Source of the DNA: Clostridia bacterium | Lineage (GTDB): Bacteria > Bacillota > Clostridia > UMGS1840 > HGM11507 | Assembly: GCA_017414505.1 (NCBI GenBank) | Contig: JAFQLQ010000031.1 | Coordinates: 124,001 to 188,000 of the forward strand | DNA: 64,000 nucleotides | Direction of reading: 5' to 3' | Shown: piece after piece, positions 61,208 to 64,000 of the stretch | Layout of the letters: each line of letters opens with the position of its first letter | How positions within the stretch are numbered: the stretch's first letter is position 1 | Notes under the pieces: model-generated | The model's input: the letters and a program-made list of their open reading frames with translations, nothing else | Told to the model about the DNA's origin: nothing | The model's database searches: none | Translations under genes and position numbers: made by a program

Positions 61208-62344
61208 ATGGAAAACAAAAGAGTTAATTTTACCTACATAGATATTCTTAGAATATTTTCCATGTTTTCGGTTGTTGGATTGCATACTGTTGCTGATAAT
61301 CTAAGATTTTACAGATTAACCACAAACTGGCATTTTGCAAATATAGTAACTTCGTTGCTGAGTATTGCGGTACCTGTATTCTTTATGATTTCGGGAGCAC
61401 TTATTCTTTCCAGCCCGAAAGCTGCAAGCCTTAAGTACACCTACAAAAAAAGGCTCACAAAAATACTTGTTCCTTTTCTTGTATGGTCGCTGCTTGCAAT
61501 TTTATACTATTTTTTAATAGGCTACTTTTTTTATGGAAAAAAGGTCAATTTTGAACCTACCATATACCGTTTAACTCATTTGTTAGGGCAACCGGTAACA
61601 ATTCATCTGTGGTTTGTATATGCTTTGGTTCCTTTATATATCCTTTCGCCTATATTAAAGGTTTTGGTTGATAATATGTCCGAAAAAACAGCTAAATATG
61701 CACTGTTTATATGGTTCTTTTTCAGCTCGGTTATGCTTACTGTGGCGCGCCTTGTTGATCCGGAAATCAAAGAAACGGTTATGTTAAGCTATAATTATAA
61801 TCTTGATTTTATGGACGGATATATCGGATATTTCATTTTGGGATACTATCTTCATAATACAAAAAGAAAGTTTTCCTGCGATATACTGTTAACAGTTATT
61901 GTTATATGCTATACGCTGATTTTTGGCGGAACATGGATTTATCAGAATATGTGTACGGATTATTTTGAGGGATTTAAGGTTTATAGCGGAACATTTATTC
62001 TTGTTATGTCGGTTGCAGTGTTTTTATTTGTGAAACAGCTGTGCGAAAATCACGAATTTAAAAGGGGAACTCTTGCAAGAATAAAATTCTTTTCATCTGT
62101 TTCTTATATGGTGTATCTTGTTCATAATTTACTGATTCACTATATGTCTATAAATGAGTGGATAGTAATTGAAAATATTTTCAATACTGTTTTACGTTTT
62201 GTTATTGTTTGTGCAGTATCTGTTATATTAACAGTTTTACTGGGCAGTACAAAAGCAACATCCTATGTTTTTACCGGTGTTGATTATAAAACTGCTTGTA
62301 AAACCTTTAATTTACAGTATTTATTCGGCAGAAAAGAAAAATAA
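61208..62344 (+). CDS. Acyltransferase 3 family membrane protein
   Basis: This 378-residue polytopic membrane protein has about ten hydrophobic helices. The family signature is at the N-terminus: FTYIDILRIFSMFSVVGLHT, with the conserved catalytic-type His in GLHT, followed by VPVFFMISGALIL and a later IHLWFVYALVPLYILSPIL. Members O-acylate exported or membrane-linked glycans. ATG 61208 has no good ribosome site and is 9 bp from the upstream stop, so translational coupling is likely. Its role may be to decorate the cell's own surface glycan instead of degrading a substrate. Confidence 0.92.
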   Translation: MENKRVNFTYIDILRIFSMFSVVGLHTVADNLRFYRLTTNWHFANIVTSLLSIAVPVFFMISGALILSSPKAASLKYTYKKRLTKILVPFLVWSLLAILYYFLIGYFFYGKKVNFEPTIYRLTHLLGQPVTIHLWFVYALVPLYILSPILKVLVDNMSEKTAKYALFIWFFFSSVMLTVARLVDPEIKETVMLSYNYNLDFMDGYIGYFILGYYLHNTKRKFSCDILLTVIVICYTLIFGGTWIYQNMCTDYFEGFKVYSGTFILVMSVAVFLFVKQLCENHEFKRGTLARIKFFSSVSYMVYLVHNLLIHYMSINEWIVIENIFNTVLRFVIVCAVSVILTVLLGSTKATSYVFTGVDYKTACKTFNLQYLFGRKEK

Positions 62345-62356
62345 AGGGGTATAATT

Positions 62357-63856
62357 ATGAAGAAAATTATTTGTATTGTTCTTTGCTTTGTTATTCTGGC
62401 TTTAACACCTGCATATGCAGTTGAAAATTTAAATTCAGATGAGGTTTTTGCGGAACAGGAACCGGCTCCGGAGCTATATACCTTAACAATGTATTGTAAT
62501 GGCGTTGAGAGTAATATAGTAACCATTCCTTATAAATGGAGTGCTAATGCGCCGGTAAGTTTTTACAGTCAGTCGTATCAGTATATAACTATAGCCAATA
62601 CTCTTGGTTATACTACGACATATAATGAAGAAACAGAAGAAATTGTATCTGTAAAGGATGGCAGAACCATAAAATTGAAAGTCGGAGATTACGATGCATT
62701 TGTTACCGAAGGAGAAACAACAAATGATGTTTTTCTGTACGATGTTCCGTTTGTTGTAGAGGGAAGAACATTTATTTCAAGGTCTGCTTTAAAAAATTTG
62801 TTTGATGTGGAGCTTTATTTATCTGACTACGATGAAGAAAATCCGGAATCTCTTCCTTACATAAACATATACGAGTACAATCATTTTTACAGGATTTTCA
62901 AAGAAAATTTTACAGAATATGAGAATCTTATAGAAAAAATAGCAGAAATCTGCAATCCTGATATTGATTTTCAGACAGAAGCTCAGATGGAATACAAGCT
63001 TGATTTCAATAGCCCTGCATTCGGAACAACCATCAAAGGAAGCGGAAAAACAAAGTTTGTTTTTGAAGATTCCGACAGCTACAAATATATGAAAGTTTCA
63101 AACAATTCTGATGGGATTTTCAATTTGTTAGACTTTAGTCTGTATGCGTTTGATTATGATTTTTATAACGAGGAAAATTCAGAAAAACGTCCTGAAATCG
63201 ATTTAGACAAAACCGATGAATTGGAAATGTATTATACTCCGGAAAATATCTATTTGAAATCGGATGATGTTGTTTACTACAATATGTATGGTACTGATTA
63301 TTTTAATGGAGAAAACATTAAAGACAAATGGTTGAAGTTGCCTAATCTGGCTTTTGGGGAAGAAATAGCATCCTTTGACGATGAAAATTTTGAAATGGCA
63401 AAGGATTACCTTATCAGGGAAGTTATTGCAAGCTTTCTTGAGAGGAATTCTCACTTAAGCTATAACGAAATTTGCGGTAAAATAACCGAATTTACAAACA
63501 CTTTTAATAAAGACATAATAAAATACAATGAAAAAACAAAAACGTTGAAAATAGACTGTTCAGCGAAAGATTTTAAAAATATTGTTATGTTCTTAGGCTT
63601 TACGGAAAAAGAAGCGCAGTGGGCAGCGTTTGATTTTGAATCAACAGATGTATATGATGATAAGGGCTTGCCAAAAGGACAAGGGAAGCTTAGTTATACT
63701 CTTACAAATATTCCTAATCCTTTTAATGTGGAGATCGGTACTGTTTCTTTTGAAATGAAAATAACAAGTAAAAGCAAACAGCTTAATCAAAAAAGAGCAA
63801 TTCCATCACCTGAATCAATAATTAATATTGATGAAACTGATAATGGAGCAATATAA
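62357..63856 (+). CDS. Exported protein with copper-amine-oxidase-like stalk domain
   Basis: This 499-residue protein has a signal peptide (MKKIICIVLCFVILALTPAY). A copper-amine-oxidase N-terminal-like stalk domain lies at about residues 45-155, with a DGRTIKLKVGD strand and PFVVEGRTFISRSAL, a very common surface module in Clostridia. The remaining ~340 residues are not recognised and are acidic with a mixed alpha/beta look. There is no SLH or sortase signal. It is the last gene of the lyxose isomerase operon, followed by a terminator. Function unknown. Confidence 0.75.
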   Translation: MKKIICIVLCFVILALTPAYAVENLNSDEVFAEQEPAPELYTLTMYCNGVESNIVTIPYKWSANAPVSFYSQSYQYITIANTLGYTTTYNEETEEIVSVKDGRTIKLKVGDYDAFVTEGETTNDVFLYDVPFVVEGRTFISRSALKNLFDVELYLSDYDEENPESLPYINIYEYNHFYRIFKENFTEYENLIEKIAEICNPDIDFQTEAQMEYKLDFNSPAFGTTIKGSGKTKFVFEDSDSYKYMKVSNNSDGIFNLLDFSLYAFDYDFYNEENSEKRPEIDLDKTDELEMYYTPENIYLKSDDVVYYNMYGTDYFNGENIKDKWLKLPNLAFGEEIASFDDENFEMAKDYLIREVIASFLERNSHLSYNEICGKITEFTNTFNKDIIKYNEKTKTLKIDCSAKDFKNIVMFLGFTEKEAQWAAFDFESTDVYDDKGLPKGQGKLSYTLTNIPNPFNVEIGTVSFEMKITSKSKQLNQKRAIPSPESIINIDETDNGAI

Positions 63857-63893
63857 AAAAATGGTAAGGATTTTAAAATCCTTACCATTTTTT
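63856..63893. terminator. Bidirectional terminator between convergent genes
   Basis: A perfect palindrome, 63856-63874 with 63875-63893, has A runs on the left and T runs on the right. It serves both the stalk-protein gene and the converging translation-factor gene. Confidence 0.9.
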
Positions 63894-63897
63894 ATGA

Positions 63898-64000
63898 TTA
63901 TTTTTTAGATTCTTCTATAATTTTCTGAGCAACATTTGCAGGAGCTTCTTCATAGCGAACAAATTCAAACTCGAATGAACCTCTAGCACGGCTCATAGAA
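63898..64000 (-). CDS. 3' end of an elongation factor G family gene, cut by window edge
   Basis: On the minus strand the last 34 codons of a gene enter from the right edge and end in TAA at 63898-63900. The translation contains SMSRARGSFEFEFVRYEEAP and ends EESKK, matching the conserved C-terminus of EF-G-type GTPases (consensus like TQGRGSF-x-M-x-F-x-x-YEEVP). EF-G drives ribosomal translocation. SRARGSF instead of TQGRGSF suggests a divergent EF-G paralogue. This marks the return to core genome at the right end. Confidence 0.75.
   Translation of the reverse strand, partial: SMSRARGSFEFEFVRYEEAPANVAQKIIEESKK

Noticed and set aside
1..64000. Transposase, integrase, tRNA or rRNA genes
   Set aside because: None was recognised; the only mobile-like feature is the small structured repeat at 33263-33348.

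Overview
The window is low-GC, coding-dense DNA from a Gram-positive anaerobe, most likely an uncultured member of the Clostridia. The evidence is the strong AGGAGG-type ribosome binding sites, SLH (S-layer homology) proteins, copper-amine-oxidase-like stalk domains, lipoprotein-dependent LplABC-type sugar importers and AraC/YesN regulators. Nearly everything up to about 60.4 kb belongs to polysaccharide capture, cleavage, import and its regulation. This looks like a Gram-positive polysaccharide utilization locus, not a housekeeping region.

Layout. (1) Bases 1-22.5 kb are one long plus-strand operon: an SLH protein cut by the left window edge, a secreted multi-LamG protein, a first import system (two permeases and a lipoprotein), two very large secreted GH42-like barrel proteins, a cytoplasmic GH151/GHL6-like fucosidase candidate and a secreted LamG-SGNH esterase, closed by a terminator. 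(2) 22.6-25.9 kb holds two tandem-duplicated pairs: two glycerophosphodiesterase-like proteins, the second with key residues replaced, and two TIM-barrel sugar isomerases/epimerases. (3) 26-33.2 kb has a cupin-AraC regulator on the minus strand, then a DapA-family lyase, a cytoplasmic sialidase-like protein, a membrane-bound AraC sensor and a six-hairpin glycosidase. (4) 33.2-39.8 kb, minus strand, has two SLH proteins and a second membrane-bound AraC sensor; a GC-rich structured repeat lies at the convergent junction. (5) 40.2-57.5 kb is a second plus-strand operon: a second import system, two giant secreted heparinase II/III-type lyases and two secreted LamG proteins, one of which is a catalysis-free twin of the neighbouring lyase. 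(6) 57.5-63.9 kb has a cupin-AraC regulator, a GH3 glycosidase, and an operon of D-lyxose isomerase, acyltransferase 3 and a stalk-domain protein. The extreme right end carries the 3' end of a translation factor of the EF-G type.

How it may work (inference). Exported LamG, GH42-like, SGNH and lyase proteins would bind and cleave a glycan outside the cell, with SLH proteins held in the S-layer beside them. The two LplABC-type importers take up oligosaccharides, and cytoplasmic glycosidases, isomerases and aldolases finish the breakdown. The importer ATPase is not encoded here, as is usual for this subfamily. Four AraC-type regulators, two with extracytoplasmic sensor regions, fit sensing of glycan fragments. 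The substrate cannot be read directly; a uronic-acid-containing and possibly fucosylated plant or algal polymer is the best guess.

The most notable observations are: an identical 11-bp element placed 5 bp upstream of the -35 box of both divergent promoters at 39.9-40.1 kb; the stand-alone non-catalytic twin of a lyase; a LamG module inserted inside a GH42-like domain; three consecutive barrel proteins that keep the GH42-type cysteine cluster but lack the Asn-Glu acid/base motif; a GDPD paralogue lacking its first catalytic histidine; and a consensus promoter embedded in a terminator stem.
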